The notes beneath the pieces are model-generated. The model was not told the DNA's origin. It saw only the letters and a program-made list of their open reading frames with translations, and ran no database searches. DNA of 64,000 bases from assembly GCF_949628215.1 (NCBI RefSeq), contig NC_134283.1:25212975-25276974 (forward strand), in the 5' to 3' direction. Positions 1-14,480 of the stretch are shown one piece after another. A program made the translations under genes and the position numbers. Position 1 is the first letter of the stretch; every line of letters starts with the position of its first letter. The stretch comes from Phalacrocorax aristotelis. Lineage: Eukaryota > Chordata > Aves > Suliformes > Phalacrocoracidae.

Positions 1-817
1 GCGATAATTGTGGGGCTTATCCTAGGTGCCTTTATACTCTTTGCTATTATAGGTAATATCTTGGTAATTCTCTCTGTTGCTTGCAATAGACATTTAAGAA
101 TCCCTACAAACTACTTCATAATTAACCTTGCAATAGCAGATTTGTTGCTGAGTTTTACTGTCCTTCCATTCTCTGCTACACTGGAAATCCTTGGCTACTG
201 GGTTTTGGGGAGGATATTTTGTGATATCTGGGCAGCAGTTGATGTGCTATGCTGTACAGCTTCTATTTTAAGTCTATGTGCAATTTCTATAGATAGATAT
301 ATAGGGGTACGCTACTCTCTCCAGTATCCAACTTTGGTAACAAGAAGAAGGGCAATTTTAGCTCTCCTAGGTGTCTGGGTCCTTTCCATGGTGATTTCTA
401 TTGGGCCTCTTTTGGGCTGGAAAGAACCAGCGCCCAAGGATGACAAAGAGTGCCGTATCACTGAAGAACCCTTCTATGCTTTGTTTTCTTCCTTGGGATC
501 ATTTTACATTCCTTTAATCGTCATCCTCGTGATGTACTGTCGGGTCTACATAGTGGCAAAAAGGACTACTAAAAATCTGGAAGCTGGGGTTATGAAAGAA
601 ATGTCTAACTCCAAGGAGCTGACTTTACGGATTCATTACAGGAACATTCAGGAGGACACATTAAACAGCACCAAATCCAAGGGTCACAATCCCAGGAATT
701 CCTTAGCTTTCAAACTTTTTAAATTCTCTAGAGAAAAGAAGGCAGCCAAGACGCTGGGAATTGTGGTTGGCATGTTTATCTTGTGCTGGCTACCTTTCTT
801 CATTGTTCTGCCACTAG
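1..817 (+). CDS. ADRA1B: ADRA1B coding exon 1 (5' truncated by window edge)
   Basis: Alpha-1B adrenergic receptor, a Gq/11-coupled receptor for adrenaline and noradrenaline in the plasma membrane. The frame is open from base 1, already inside TM1, so the extracellular N-terminus and start codon lie to the left. Visible landmarks are the TM1 asparagine (GNILV), the TM2 aspartate (LAIADLL), the TM3 amine-binding aspartate (codon 241-243, AAVDVLCC), the DRY motif (292-300), the TM5 serines ([10 protein letters not shown]), a long third intracellular loop rich in basic residues, and TM6 CWLPFF. The exon ends in TM6 at 817 with donor GTAAGT at 818. The single intron in TM6 is typical of alpha-1 receptor genes. 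The third-loop sequence ([16 protein letters not shown]) and the synteny with TTC1 favour 1B over 1A or 1D. Identity is recognised from family knowledge; no alignment was run. Confidence 0.95.
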
Positions 818-3800
818 GTAAGTTGGTGATCAAGGGATTTCCAGGGGAGGGGAAGGAAGAGGGGTAGTTGTTTACTACAAAAATATAATAGAAAAAAATG
901 AGATGAATGATAAGTAGGTATCATTTTGAGAACTGCAGTGAATGGATGAAAGGAAGGGAAGTGAAAGTAATTTACTTCTGATGTTGGCTTTTTCAAAGAC
1001 TCATGCTGAAACTTTGTAAAGTGTTCAGCCTGCAGAAAGCCTGCCCGTCTGGTAGTTCTTCTCAGTGGTGGGGCAGGTGTCAAATCAGGGGAAAACATCT
1101 TCAGGGTTTATATATTAAATCCCCCTTTAAGGTCTTTGTGTGAATTTAATTAGGTTTCAGAAACATTTTTAAAGGATGCTTTAACAAAAATCCTAGATAA
1201 GAACACAAAGGTTTCAGTACTGAAATGTTCTTGTTTTAGTTTACTGTTGGATGTTCGGTCTATAACGCAGCAGGTCTTCTGGCATTATTAGGCATCTTAA
1301 ATGGAAATGAACCTGATCTAACGGTGAGGTACAAAACTCCCCTGAGCTTTGGGAAGCTGAAAAAGTCCTAGTTCTCAGTTCAGACACCACTGATCAAATC
1401 CCAACAGCAAACACGGGAAGCCCACTGATCCCCACAGAAAGGTTCTCGCTGGTGTCAACAGGTCTTAGCTTAGGCACTGCGGGAGATTGCCATGTGAGCT
1501 TTTGGCAGACACTTTGTTCACTTTCAACTTGAAAATGTTATGTATGTGCATTTGATGTAGCCTTAACACGTTGCTCTGTGTTCGCAAGCCCTTGTGAAAT
1601 TTGCTTGTATTGTCTTTAATACTAGCACCACCTCTGAAGTGGAATATCTCAAGACATTGAATTACTAAGCTTTCAAAAATATCTGTCCAAAATTCATTTC
1701 TCTGAGACACAGACAATCTGGCAGCCTACATATGGAAAGAGGTGGAAAAAGGAAAGGGAGAAAAAGCCTTTATTAATGTTCTGTATTCGTGTTTACTTAG
1801 TTACCCTACCAAAACATTTCTAACTGAGTGGTAAGCGAATATTTTTAGACACTTGTAGAAAACTAAACTGAGTTCAGCAACCTGGTCCTAGTGAAGTGTT
1901 ATAAAATTGTACTTTCAGTGAATGTGTAAAATCTGTACTGCAAGACAACTACTTAAGCTATTAAAGGGCAACTTTATAACCTCTAGCTTATTGTATCATA
2001 AACTTAAAAATCTTTACGATTCAAGATCTGCATACAGCTAATGTTAAAGATGTTAAAAATTCCAAACAGAAGGAAAATTGTGAGCAAAGTTCTCTTTGGG
2101 TACTGAAGTTTAAGTCCTTGTGCTGGCTCTTAAAGAAAATTTATAACACAGAGCAAGTTTCCAAATGCTGCAAAAATACATACCTGTGGGCAGAAATATA
2201 TTTTCACCAGCTGGTACCAGTAGTAATAATAGATATGTAGCTAGTAGGTCATCATAAGTCCCTGATAAAGTAGATTTCCTCCTTGATTTTGAATTATTGA
2301 AAGAACTTTGGAGGAAAAAAGCAAACGTGAATGCAGTAGAGCATATCCTTCGGTAGCAGAAGCCAGTATAGCTGCCGACGCTGTTCAACGAACACAGAAG
2401 CAGACCAGTCCATTAAAAATATTATGGTCACTGGGCAGAAGCAATGTGAGAAACAATTAAGTTTCTTGAAGGAGTGTCAGTTTTCCCTTTGAGAAGTTAT
2501 TTCAAAACTCCTGTCTTTCCTGGGAGGTTTAATGAGTTGTTGCTTAAGACGCCTGAGTGGAGAATTTATTGCTTGTCACAATACGATTTTATCTCTCACA
2601 TAAATTGTGTCCAGGGCATCATGAGGTGAGAGGCTGAGAGCCTCCACCACAGCACACTGTGTGCTGGCAGAGGTGCTGGGTGGGCTGCAGGGCTAAACCC
2701 ACTGCTGTGGGCTCTGGCCTGACAAGGGCTGAGCGCCTAGAACCCCAACGCACTCGCTGCAGCGCTGTGAGCACTCCACAGAGCTGAGGTTCATGAAGAG
2801 TTGCCACTGTGTCAGAAGAGTGAAAAAAATCAGCATCTTGGCATTGCAATACAGACTGCTGGCTCTCCTGTCCTCTGTCTAGAAACCCTTTCAGGGGCCC
2901 AGCTCTTATCTGACAGCTGAGAAAGCGGGGAGGGGGAGAAGTATACATAGTGTCCAATACAGTATCCAAATATTTTTAAACAGCAGGTACTTTCCCTTTG
3001 TTTTGCTGACTAAGAATAGGGCTGGGTTTGTTCCTTGTCCCTGATTTCTTTTTTTAATTTATCCAGCACAGTCCAGAACCTTGCATTTTTCACCTCTGTG
3101 TATCATTGCAAAGTTAATTAATGAGGCTAGGCATGACTAAGGCATTGCTTACTAAAACAGGTGGGGAAAAGACTTTTTCCTGACATGCATAATGTGGCCG
3201 TTCTTAACTGGAGGAGATGGTAGAGCAGTGGAGAAAGGCTTCTTCAGGTGCTTGCTGTGTGCTGCATTCTTCATACTAGAAACCTTTTGCTTTGCCTCTT
3301 GAAGTTATAAAATCAAATGAAATGCTATTGAGAACCCTCACAAAAAGCACACAGTGGTATGAAATCAATTTCAGTGATAGGCAAACCGTAGAATCCAAAA
3401 GATACTGATGATTAACAAAACTCTCCGTAGGTGCCCTGGGCTGCTTTAATCACAACCCACTTGCCCATCAGTGCTGGACTGCAAACTACCATACTTTTCT
3501 GCTACTGAGTCCAGACTAGGTACTTACCTTGTCTGTACTGGAAGGATAGGCTTCTTCCTTAGCCTGTATTTTTCACACCTTATGTTTGCACCATTAACCC
3601 AAATCATATGCTCACATCCACATCTCTACTATTTTTTTTGCTCCCTGTTTCCCTCAGTAATGCCAAGACTCTGCAGAATGGCATTAGCAGAGCATCTCCA
3701 GACTTTTGAGGATCCAACCACAAAGCATTTGACAAGTCGGTAAAAGTAATTTCTGCAACACCACAAAACCTTAACAAATCTGCTTATATGTAGAGGAGTT

Positions 3801-6800
3801 TCCTTCATGTTAAAAGTGTTCTCAGCTCTTCTGCTAGTTTCCCAGACAAAATTATAATTCTTCCACTCTGGCATTTCAATATATTCTGCAGCTACCCACT
3901 TTGATATCTCAGACAAAGGATTATTGCATCAGGTGGCAGATATATAGTGGGAACCGATGTGGTGCTGAAAGCAGGGATATTGCTTGAATAAATATTCCAT
4001 GACAAAGGAAAATGAATAATATTAACACTTACAGAGTGTTTTTTAAGCAAGAATCAAAAGGCTTTGCAAGCAAAGCTCCCTGACAGAGCTCTGTACACAG
4101 CTACAGGGAGGCATTACAGCACTGACACTATGAGGTACTGAGCATGATGAAATGATCAGCATGAAGAACGACCCACAATCTTTTTTTGTAGGACTGAACC
4201 ATGCTGCCTTTAATGCTAAGCACCTGATGATGCAGCAAAACTGGTATCGAAGAGAATCATGTGAGCAATTTGTTTTTATTCCAGCAGCTATCAGATACTC
4301 CTTCCAGATAGCAATAGAGCTATAGAACATCCTTGTTCCAGACATTCATAAATGCTGCATGGCTTTGTAAAGAGCTGTCTTGCCACTCAAAATTATTTGT
4401 GGTACAGCTTAAAATGAAGACATATGTGTCCTTGATACAACTTCTTGTGCCATAAATTCAGTGACTCAGCTTTGAAGAGTAAATATCTTGTTTCTCGAAA
4501 ATAAATGTTTCTTTTCTTCCCCTTCATACAAATCCTTTCTTAGGCATCAGGACTGTATTGAATATGCATTGCTGAAAAATGCTGAGTAAAAAATATTATT
4601 TTTATCTAAAGACTAGAGCCCTGCAGAAATAAGGTAACACTCATTAAAACTCCCTCCCTTAAACAAAGGAATATCCAATTTTATTCCAATACCTTTATTA
4701 AAAAAATGAATCCAAAATGAAGGATCATATGTTTCTCCCTGGCTACTAGATAAAAGGTTAGTCTCATTACTGTTAAATGAGATATCAGATGGTGCTTGCC
4801 AGTCTTCTCCCAGACTCAGACCTCCCACAACACACACACTCAGTGCAAAGAGAAAACTCACCACCTCCACCACTTTAACCAAAGCAGATTAACTTCTCCA
4901 GCCTATTTCTTAACTCCAGTGGAGATTAGCAGAGCATTAGTCACCTCCCAGTTCAGAGACTAACTCCCCCTGCTCTCACAAAACCTGTGATCTTACCCAC
5001 TGAAGTCAGAAACAAAATTCTTGAAACTTAACTGGCAGTGGGATAAGGTCCCAAAAGCCTCATAATGAAGGTACAACTGTTTTGCCTATCCTTATATACG
5101 AAGCCTTTGAAACCTCTCTATAAAATAACAAAAAAGAATATAAAAATATCCTGTATGCTACAGGTCAGCCAACAGAAAATTATTCTTAAAATAAAATGTA
5201 CTGTATGTAGATTTATGTTACATCAGGCCATCCTCTGCATCTCTGCACCAAGGATAGCATGGCCACTTAGTTTCCCATGGAAAACACTTCAAGGTCAAGG
5301 TATTGGGTCCAGTGCTGTCAAAGCTACTGGGTTCTACTTTCTGCGAGGCTTTAAGCCTGGTTTGTCTTTCATCTCATTTTGGTCTTGACCCCCCCTTCTC
5401 CTCTCTAACTGGCCTAGCTCTCTAGATTTGATGCCCTCAAGTTAATAGTTATACAGAATTTGGACAAGTTAATCATATGTGTGGCAATCTGACCCTCTGC
5501 CCACTTGCAGGTCAGTCTCTGGTATAACGTTCGATTGCACAGGTGACAGCAGCAACCTGCTCCTCCTCCTTTCTAGCCAATTCCTGTAAAACTAAACGTC
5601 ATAAGGGCATTTCTTGACCAGTGCAGTATGTTTTGTCACACACAGAGGACTAGATTATTTCAGGATGATTCATTTTGCTACTAAAATAGCCTCCCTTAAG
5701 CCCTAGTTTAAGCCTTTTGTTTTGCAAAGGATGCCAATTACCAGTTACTTACAAACTTCTATTTTTTAGAACAAAGTTATTTGTTATCAAAGCAGACAAA
5801 ACTGCACAAATTCTGAAGGACTGGGTACTTTCTATATAGGCTTTTGATTTGCAGGTCAGAGGAACAAAGGCAAATCTTAAAGTGCATGGTCTTACAAAAG
5901 CAAATGCACAAAGCAATACAGAAAAATGTGAATACAAAGAAATAGACTCATGGTGACTCTTCAAGTTCAGGGATGGCAGCAGCTTCTAGCTCAGGTGATC
6001 TGGAAGCTCCAAGGAAAAACAAATTAAGGACTGAGCCACTGGGCAGCAATAGGAAATCTCAACACTACTGAAATCAAGGACAGGAGAGAAATGGTCATTT
6101 CAGAGAAAACACTGCTTTCAGCGCCCAGCATCCAGCAAGGCAGCGGACACAAGGTCCTTATGCCAAAGGCACTTGCAGATACATGTGCTGTTACTCAGGT
6201 TGGCCGTCATGATGAAAGCATTGCATAAAGTTACACATGTGCATATGGCCCTAAAGCATTGAGGCCATACCTCAGGACCTCAGCTGCATGTTCTTCAGTG
6301 TACCTGTCTGTGAAATACAGACATAAACAAAAAGTGATGAGTGTTTTAGTATCTTCACTAAAGCCACTCCCCACAGCCCATTGCAAGATTTTAGCTATTT
6401 TGATGGGCTTTCAAGTGATACCTAGAAACTGAAAAGCAATAACCATCAGTCTCTGAGTAACAAAAAGAGGAAAATATAATGGAAGTTCATATGATACCTT
6501 TGTAGCTGTGTTATTCAATTCCATGCTAAAGTCCTATTACTTACCAACAATGTCCAAGACAGATTGCCTCAGTTATAAGTCAGAAGTGAGAAGGGGAGAA
6601 AAAGACACCAAAGCATGCCCAGTAATTGAAGATATTTAAGCATAATAAATGAAATGTCAGCAGACTTAGATTAGCTTTTCTAGACTCCCTTAATCAGCTA
6701 ATCCTTTGCAAAACAAGCATAAGCTTGGCCCATATTCTTTCTAGTTAGCAAGCTGCAAAAGTCTGTAACTCTTTTGGACAAAATAATAACAACAACAATA

Positions 6801-9800
6801 ATATAATGTTTTATGCCCCTATCTACTGTCAGTTTTAGAGTACTGAGCAAGATTCTTACTAAAATTGATCTTGATTTTATCATGTTTATGTGAGGGCCAC
6901 ACAAATTAAACACAAGTGAATTCTCTCCATGGTGTAAGTCGTCATAGCTATTCTGGACTGAGAGGTGGTAGACTAGTGTATACAAGGATATACACAGTTT
7001 GTGTCAAAAATGTAAGTGCTTGATGGAATTTTTCCATGTCTCATGTATTTTACATATCTTGTATCTCCACATTTTGTTATTCAAGACATACCCAGAATTT
7101 TTGCTAATATGACAACTATGGATGGGGCATGAAAAGCTTTAATCCTGTTGCTTTTTTTCATCATTCTTTTTTAACTACAGATTTCCTCTTTCTTTTTCTT
7201 TCTGGGCTGGGCAAATAAAGCTCCTATTTGTCTTTCCTATTGCTCTTCTAAATACCAACTTGCAAATGGTCTGTTGTACTGTAAGTTTTTAAAAATAGTT
7301 TTCAACTCTCAGTGCTTTAAGCATCAACATCATCTTTCGTATGACGCTGTAGGAACGACAGTCATGGGCTGCAGACCAGAGCAGGATCTCTGGATATGAG
7401 ATATTATCTCTTACGTTTCACCTACCAGAGACAATCTCACCATAGCAGGGGTGCCAACGTTAGTAGTTCTGTGGTTAAATACCTAGGCACTGTCCCTTTA
7501 AAAATGCAAATATAGCTACTCTGCTTTGTAATTGCTTGTACAATTGCAATTGCTTGTACAAAGTTGCTTAAGAAGGTGTAGCAACTCTGGGTTTTAGTAG
7601 AAAGATCTGTATCTGTACTACAACTTCCATCAGCAAAGCTTCAAGGGAGGTAAAGTCCTGGTTTTATTGTGGCCATTCTAGATGGGTCTCTGTTTCTGGA
7701 GCCTTTAAAAGGCTCTCAAATTTGAGCCATCATGAATAAAGTTCATACAGGTCTTATAGAAGAGATTTGTTCATCTGAAATATGAGGCAGCCTTTATCAG
7801 AGAGAGTTAGTGTGGATGATAAGAAGTTGTGGATTTTAATTAGGATAAGAAAATAGAAACGATAACCTTTCTCAGCCTATAAGACAGCAAGGAAAATGGT
7901 AGGCTTTGCTCTTACTCATGAACATACCCATAGGGGAAAGTACTCTTTATGGTCAGATTCTGCATTTGTGTCTGTCTTCTACCTTCATTTGCCTGCTTAA
8001 GAACTTGTCTACACAGAATCAGGCCTTGGATTGGCAGGAGTTTGGTTAATACCAATAATGTGTTGGTTTGCAGACTTTTATTTCCCTGTTTGAATTGGAT
8101 GGCGGAATGAGTATAAACCACTTTTACCCTGCCAGGACAGTTGGGGGAGATTTCTTTGTGTGAATTCCTTAACTCAACTGGAAAACAGGGAAATGAAAGA
8201 CACAAGGGCTGAGGACTGGTTGAACGATACCTTCATCACCCCTCACGAGTATTTGCTCACCGTAGGGCCAGAAGGCTCCAGCAAAGAGAATCCCACAACT
8301 GCTATAGGCAGTCAGTTCTAGGATGTAAATTCCTCACAACCGGGACACTTCTTAATTGCTGGCCTAGATCCTTGCACATATAGGTAACATACCTATTAAT
8401 ACAATGAAGAATGAGAACTGCTGTACTTGCAACAGCGTTGTATTTGTATTTCTGTTTCTCTCACATTATCTTCTGCAATATCATTCTTTAGTCAGTTATC
8501 CCTTATTTGATATTTCTCCTTCCTCAACAGCAAAGTGCTCCCCCCCAGCACACACACAAAAGTTACCCACAAACGCAGGAGTGCGGCTCTGCAGCATGTT
8601 GGTGACTGCAAGGTTACTGTGATTCCTGTGGTGGCCCCCAGCCTGGCAGCCCGGGCACCACTCGGATATGCACCCCAAGGCATCCCACAGAGACACCAAA
8701 ATGCTTGAGAGCCATAACCAGATGCTAGCCATCGCTACTGGTTTGTAGTAGTTATAATTTAACCATCTTTCCTTTCATTTTCTTTACTGAATTTTATTTT
8801 GTTGATTTTGGATGCTCTTCCTATTTCTCAAGATCTTTTTTCACTGTTATCCTAACCCTCTCCTCCAGAAGGCCTGCAGTCCCTCCCGGCTTGATCAACT
8901 CTTTATTTTATAACCATACTCTCTATTTCATCCTCTACTGTTTGTAAACTGTGGGGTTTCTTCCTATATTAAATAAGTCTGGGGGAATGTAAACAAACAC
9001 TGAATGCTGGAAGGAAAGAAATCAGGAGCTTTAGAAATCCAATTAGCTTTAAAACCTTGGCATGCTGACTTGGCTAAGCATGTGGTAGAAAGGACTGCAG
9101 AAAGCTCAAATAAAAGATGAACACATCCTTTCCGCATTCTCTAAACTCATACTCATAACAGCTCTGGTCAGAGACAGCTTATTACTTTTGCAGGGAGAAT
9201 TTTACTAGCTATACACATGTAACATTTGAGCTTTCCCTGTTCATTAAGAAGTGGCCATAACTCAGACATTAGCAGCTACCAGCAGTTACGGCTGCAGTGT
9301 GAACTGCAGGGGAGAAGCGGAGGTTCCCAGCCAGGCCATCAGCAGCCATCTACTGCCCAGCACTGGGAAGGTCTCTAGCTGACCTCATTCCAAATTTGAT
9401 CAAATCACTTTTCAGAGGAAGGCTGAGTTCCATCATAAAACAAATTTCTTGCAAAACAATACTAATTTTTGCAAAAGTTGTCTTCTCGAGAACAGAATGA
9501 GAGACAGGGTTTGATATTATTGAAGCTTCCTGTTTTTCATGTTTCAGAACTCATTTGTTATCATTTTGTATTTTGCAATGCTTTTCATCACTACAGTGAT
9601 TTTTAAAATATTGGAATTTTCTCTTTTGGAGGATGTTGAAAAGTTCAGATTTAACTCCAGTCAGAATTACTCCAGTCTGCACCAAAATGGAGTAATTCTC
9701 ACCTCTGAATGAAGGAGGATATATTTGCCTTCCAAGGTTACCTTAACTAATTAAATTTGACCAGACCCAATAACAAACTTTCCAAATACTTCCTGCCAAT

Positions 9801-10929
9801 TCTCTAACTATATCTATTTTATGGGATTCAAAAGAGAAGGTGGTTTTCTCTCCAGAATACCCCCACTCAGTGTTTCAAGTTTTGAAACGCTTCATTTTCT
9901 ACTTGTTATGAATAGAGGCAAGTAGTTTCAAATTTTATGGCTTTTCTTTAATCTTAAGACAATGACAAAAACCTGTGCAGTGAAGGTCTCCTTCTACCCC
10001 ATTACTTTTTCATGACGTATTTTATTGTAGCTAGTTCTCTGTTACTGGAGTACCAACTGACACACAGAAAAGCACTTAAACAACTCCAGACCATTTTGTT
10101 TCAAGAAAAACAAATATTGCATTTGTACCATTAAACAGGAACATACAGTCACCCTAGGTTGGCTCTCGTCTAAGTTAAACTGGTTTTAGAAGATTTTGAA
10201 ATGTAATTTTTTGTAACGGCCAGAAAACATAGCACCTGACAACCCAAAACTAGAGACTTTTTCTCTTAAATCCAGGAAATTCACAGTGCTTCTGCCCAAC
10301 TATTATGTAATCTAAGTACCAAATACTTGATTCTGATCAGAACTGATGGTTCTATGAGTAATTTTGATACTTAATTGGTATCAAACATGCAACTTATTAA
10401 AAATTGATGTTTAATTAACAGAAAGTCAATTATCACAACATAAAGTTATTAGAAAAGAGATTAACAGTTGGAGTTAAAAACTAAATAAGACATAAGGAGA
10501 GTGGAAATAAATATTTAAAAATTAAGACGAAGAAAACAAATAAGTAACTGGAAAATGAACATGCCTGGATGGAAAAAGAAAAAGCAGAGATAATAAAGAG
10601 AAGGCCGACTGTAAAGGAGAATGTGGTTAATTTTAGATTAAAAAATCATTAATAGTTTAACATTTTACTCCCACCAGGGACAAATAATAAATACATGGCA
10701 TTCTTGAAAATACACACACACAGAATACCCTCTCCCATGAAGATGACTTGCACAAACATTAACATAGGACGTAAAACTATTCAAATGTCCTTATCGGATA
10801 CAAGCTGCAGCATACTGGGCTGTACAACAGGAATGGAGCCAGTAGACGGAGTGAAGTGATTATGCTCTTTTACTCAGCGCTCCTTAGACTGTGTCTTGAG
10901 CGCTACATCCAGGCAGGGGAAAGCAATGA

Positions 10930-11140
10930 TAAACTGGATTGAGTCCAGTGGAGGCAACCAAAACGACCATGAGGGTGGAGCACGTTGTGTGAGGAGAGGG
11001 TGAAGGCATTGGGCTTCTTCAGCCTGGAGGCAGGAAGGCTTCAGGGGACCTAATGCAGTGTTGGCCCTGCTTTGAGCTGGGGGCTGAACAAGAGACCCCG
11101 TAACATCCCTTCTCACTGCAGTAATTCTGTAATTCTGTTA
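10930..11140 (+). mobile_element. CR1 LINE 3'-end fragment, internally deleted
   Basis: The wording matches the 3' end of avian CR1. A stretch like 'gagtccagtggaggcaacc' is followed by 'ttcagcctggaggcaggaag' and a poorly matching tail. The fragment ends in 'gtaattctgtaattctgt', which resembles the short 3'-terminal CR1 repeat. Much of the usual middle section is missing, so it is an old, 5'-truncated and internally deleted copy. It lies in the ADRA1B intron in sense orientation. CR1 is a non-LTR retrotransposon; this piece codes for nothing intact. Confidence 0.7.
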
Positions 11141-12351
11141 AGTTCTTGGCTTTCAGACCCATCATGTATAAATATATATATATTCCTTGCATGAAGGATG
11201 AAGGGAGCAAATATAGCCACTCAACGGGGCCTGGTGATATTTCACAAATGACTGTCATCACAAACAACTGTTGGTCGCTTATATACAGCTGTTTATTTCC
11301 TCTGCGTGGCTGGAAGCAGCACCCAGAGCAGAACGGCACTGAGAGATCGAAGGCAATTGTAAAAGTTTTAGCTCATAAACATGATCTTATATGTTATTTT
11401 TCAGATTTAAACTCTAGCTAATTACTATGGTATCTGATCTCTTTGCATATGCATACAACTGGAGCAGCACATTTTCTCCCTTTTCCTAGAAGCAGTTTTG
11501 GGGGTTTTGTCCGGTTGGTTGGTTGCACTGGCAGGTCTAACTTTGATGCTAAGTTCTTTCTTCCATCAAGTGGAAGTGGAAAATCAAGTATGTCCTGTGT
11601 ATTACCCTTTTGTCAAGAAGCTCGCCAACTATTATATTAAGGATCCTTAAGTAGAAGGTCTTACCTTTTCCACCCTCCTTTCTGTATGAATACAATGGTC
11701 AGTTGTGAGAGGTAGGAAAGGAGCAGACATTTAGATGGAAGAAAAATAACAGAGCAGGAAAGAATATGAGAGAGTAGTGTGTGCGTGCGCGCGCGCACTG
11801 CTCCTCTGCAGAGGGCTACATCAAAACCTCCTTCAGTGAAGAGTTTTCCTTGATTAAGAGTATTGGGATTAAGCCAGTCCAGATTTTCCTGCTGCTCACC
11901 CTGCTATTTTAAGGATTCTTCCAAAGTCTGCTGAAGTCTTTATGAGCCTTTAAAAGGGCTTTCAAAGATGCCCACTGACTCCAGTGGACTCTGAATTTTA
12001 TCAGTGATATTCTGGCCAGATATTCTGCAGAGTATGTGAAGACAATTAATATGGCAAATTGTTTCCCACAATGTTCCCTAATTTCATTAAGGGTGCTTGA
12101 CTTACTTTCTGTGTAATAAAGCATTCATTATAAAGAACCAGTCAGACCCTAAATGAAATTAGCTTTTACTAAATAAAACACTTCTTTTTATGATATTTGC
12201 TGTTGCTCAGTATATTTCCAATTCCTTATATTTTTATATAAAGAATATATTTTTCTTTATCTTAAAACAGGACAAGTTTTTGATTGACAATATCTAACAA
12301 GAAAAGATATCTTGATATCTTATATAAAGAAAAAATTAAATTCTTTCTAAT

Positions 12352-13117
12352 TCCAAATCCACTCTAGGGAAGGAACAACCCCATGCACCAGTACAGGCTG
12401 GGGGCTGACCTGCTGGAAAGCAGCTCTGTTGAGAAGGACCTTGCAGTGCTGGTGGACAACAAGCTGACCCTGTGAGCCAGTACTGTGCCCTTGTGGCCAA
12501 GAAGGCCAACAATATCCTGGGGTGCATTAAAAGGAATGTGGCCAGCAGGTAAAGAGAGGTTATCCTCCCCCTCTAGTCTGCCCTAGTGAGACCACATTTG
12601 GAGTGCTGTGTCCAGTTCTGGGCCCCCCAGTTTAAGCAGCACAGGGAACTGCTTGAGCCAGTCCAGTGGAGAGCTGCCGAGGTGATCAGGGGACTGGAAC
12701 ATCTCCCTTATGAGGAAAGTCTGAGACACCTGGTTTTGTTCAGCCTGGACAAGAGAAGACTGAGGGGGGATCCTGTCAATACTTATAAATATAAAGGGTG
12801 GGTGTCAGGACGATGGGACTGGACTCTTTTCAGTGGTGCCCAATGACTGGACAAGGGGCAATGGGCACAAGTTGGAGCACAGGAAGTTCCACCTGAACGT
12901 GAGAAAAAACTTCTTTCCTGTGAGGGTGACAGAGCAGTGGCACAGGCTGCCCAGGGAGGCTGTGGAGTCTCCTTCCCTGGAGATATCCAAAACCCGCCTG
13001 GACACGGTTCTGTGCCCCTTGCTCTAGGTGCCCCTGCTCAAGCAGGGGGGTGGATGAGATGACCTCCAGAGGTCCCTTCCAACCCCTGCCATTCTGTGAT
13101 TCAATAATTCTATCATG
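12352..13117 (+). mobile_element. CR1 LINE fragment (end of reverse transcriptase ORF plus 3' UTR)
   Basis: This is a 5'-truncated CR1 copy in sense orientation within the ADRA1B intron. The end of the CR1 ORF2 is readable in pieces. At 12586-12846 one frame gives residues such as [29 protein letters not shown] and [11 protein letters not shown], the familiar C-terminal CR1 polyprotein text. The 3' UTR follows ('cacaggctgcccagggaggc', 'ggtcccttccaacccctgcc') and ends in 'attctgtgattcaataattc', close to the CR1 terminal octamer repeat. In-frame stops and frameshifts make it non-coding today. Confidence 0.9.
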
Positions 13118-14195
13118 CCTGGGGAGCACAGCTGGTTAAACTAATTATCAAAACCCAATCAGAACTGATCGAGTTGATTGAGTTTCTGAAATATTTCCTG
13201 TTCTCCGTTTGTGCTGGACACAGGCTTTGCAAAAACTTCACTGGTGTCAAGGGTGCAATCAGAGGTAAGACTGTGGTGCTGTGTTTAATAAATCACAGAG
13301 TTTAGTGCAGAAAAATAAAAGATAATAGAAAATCTACATTCCCTTAGAATGAAGCTTTAAACATGAAGCATCAGGAGAGTGATCAGTTTGAGTAGGGGAG
13401 TCACTCTGGCTACCCCCACCACAAATAAATCACTGAGGAGATAACCATATTCAAAATTTTCCAGCCATTTCTGAAAGCAATCTAAATCAGTACGGGAAAA
13501 TATTTAATCTGTTTATCAGACTGCAATGGGAAAGCAGTTGGAGATTAGGGGAGGAAATATTAGTCTGATGTTTAGAGAGTATGTCTAGTAGGCTTAGCTT
13601 TATCATTTTATCAAGGTACCAAAATAGCCTACAGTTGTTTGCTCCTGACAGGTTAATTATGAGGTAAAGTATGTCTGCAGCTAAATAAAAGGTATTGTTG
13701 TTAATTCCAAGAATAAGGTAGGGAAAAGGGTAATGTTAAAAATATACAAGCTAATAAAAATATTTTTCATATCTTTATATGGTGAAAGGCAGTGTCGCTT
13801 TGCCTAATAGTCACCAAATTAAACTATATTTAGAAGTACACGGCATGTATAGCAACATCCATCTAAACCACCTTCTGGATCACAAAGAACAGCTTTTCTT
13901 CTCTCTCTGTAGAAAACTCAGGCTGGGATTCTACCCAGTGAAGAGGGACTGAATACCAAAACTCAGCAACTTTCCAAAGCCCCGAAGACCATAGGTGTCC
14001 AAATAAGTCTCTGTCTCGGACGTTCCATTTTTCTAACAGTTAATCCTCAACCTAAATAATTGATATATTTACCACGAGGATCTAAGACTACAGTGTCAGT
14101 GGGATTCCAGTATTGCAAATGCAAAACTGTACTGGGCTGCCAAAACTTAAGCCATAAAGTTTTCCTGATGAACAGTTACATTCTGCAGAGTTAAT

Positions 14196-14480
14196 CAGAG
14201 AAAGTAGGACTAGAAGGAATCTGAAGAGGTCATTTAGGGCATCCTCCAGCCCAAAGGCTGGATCAGCTATACATAAATCAGTAATGTGTGTCTACTCTGT
14301 TTTTAAGAGCCTCCAGGGTTGGATTTTTACACCCTTCTTAGGCAGTAGGTTCCAGAATTTTTCTGTCTTGGAAGGCAGAAAGTGTTTCCCAGTCCATAAT
14401 CTCAGTTTGTCTTGCTGCAGTTCAAATCACTGTTTTTCATATATTTGCGACTGTGGACATGGAAAATAATTTCATGTCCT
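14196..14480 (-). mobile_element. Old CR1 LINE fragment, antisense
   Basis: Read on the - strand, this matches diverged CR1 3' UTR text. On the + strand the diagnostic order is 'gaggtcatttagggcatcct', 'cagcccaaaggctggatcag', 'gagcctccagggttgg', 'ggcagtaggttccagaattt', then 'cttgctgcagttcaaatcac'. It is more diverged than the copy at 12.35 kb and resembles older CR1 subfamilies. The boundaries are approximate. Confidence 0.6.
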
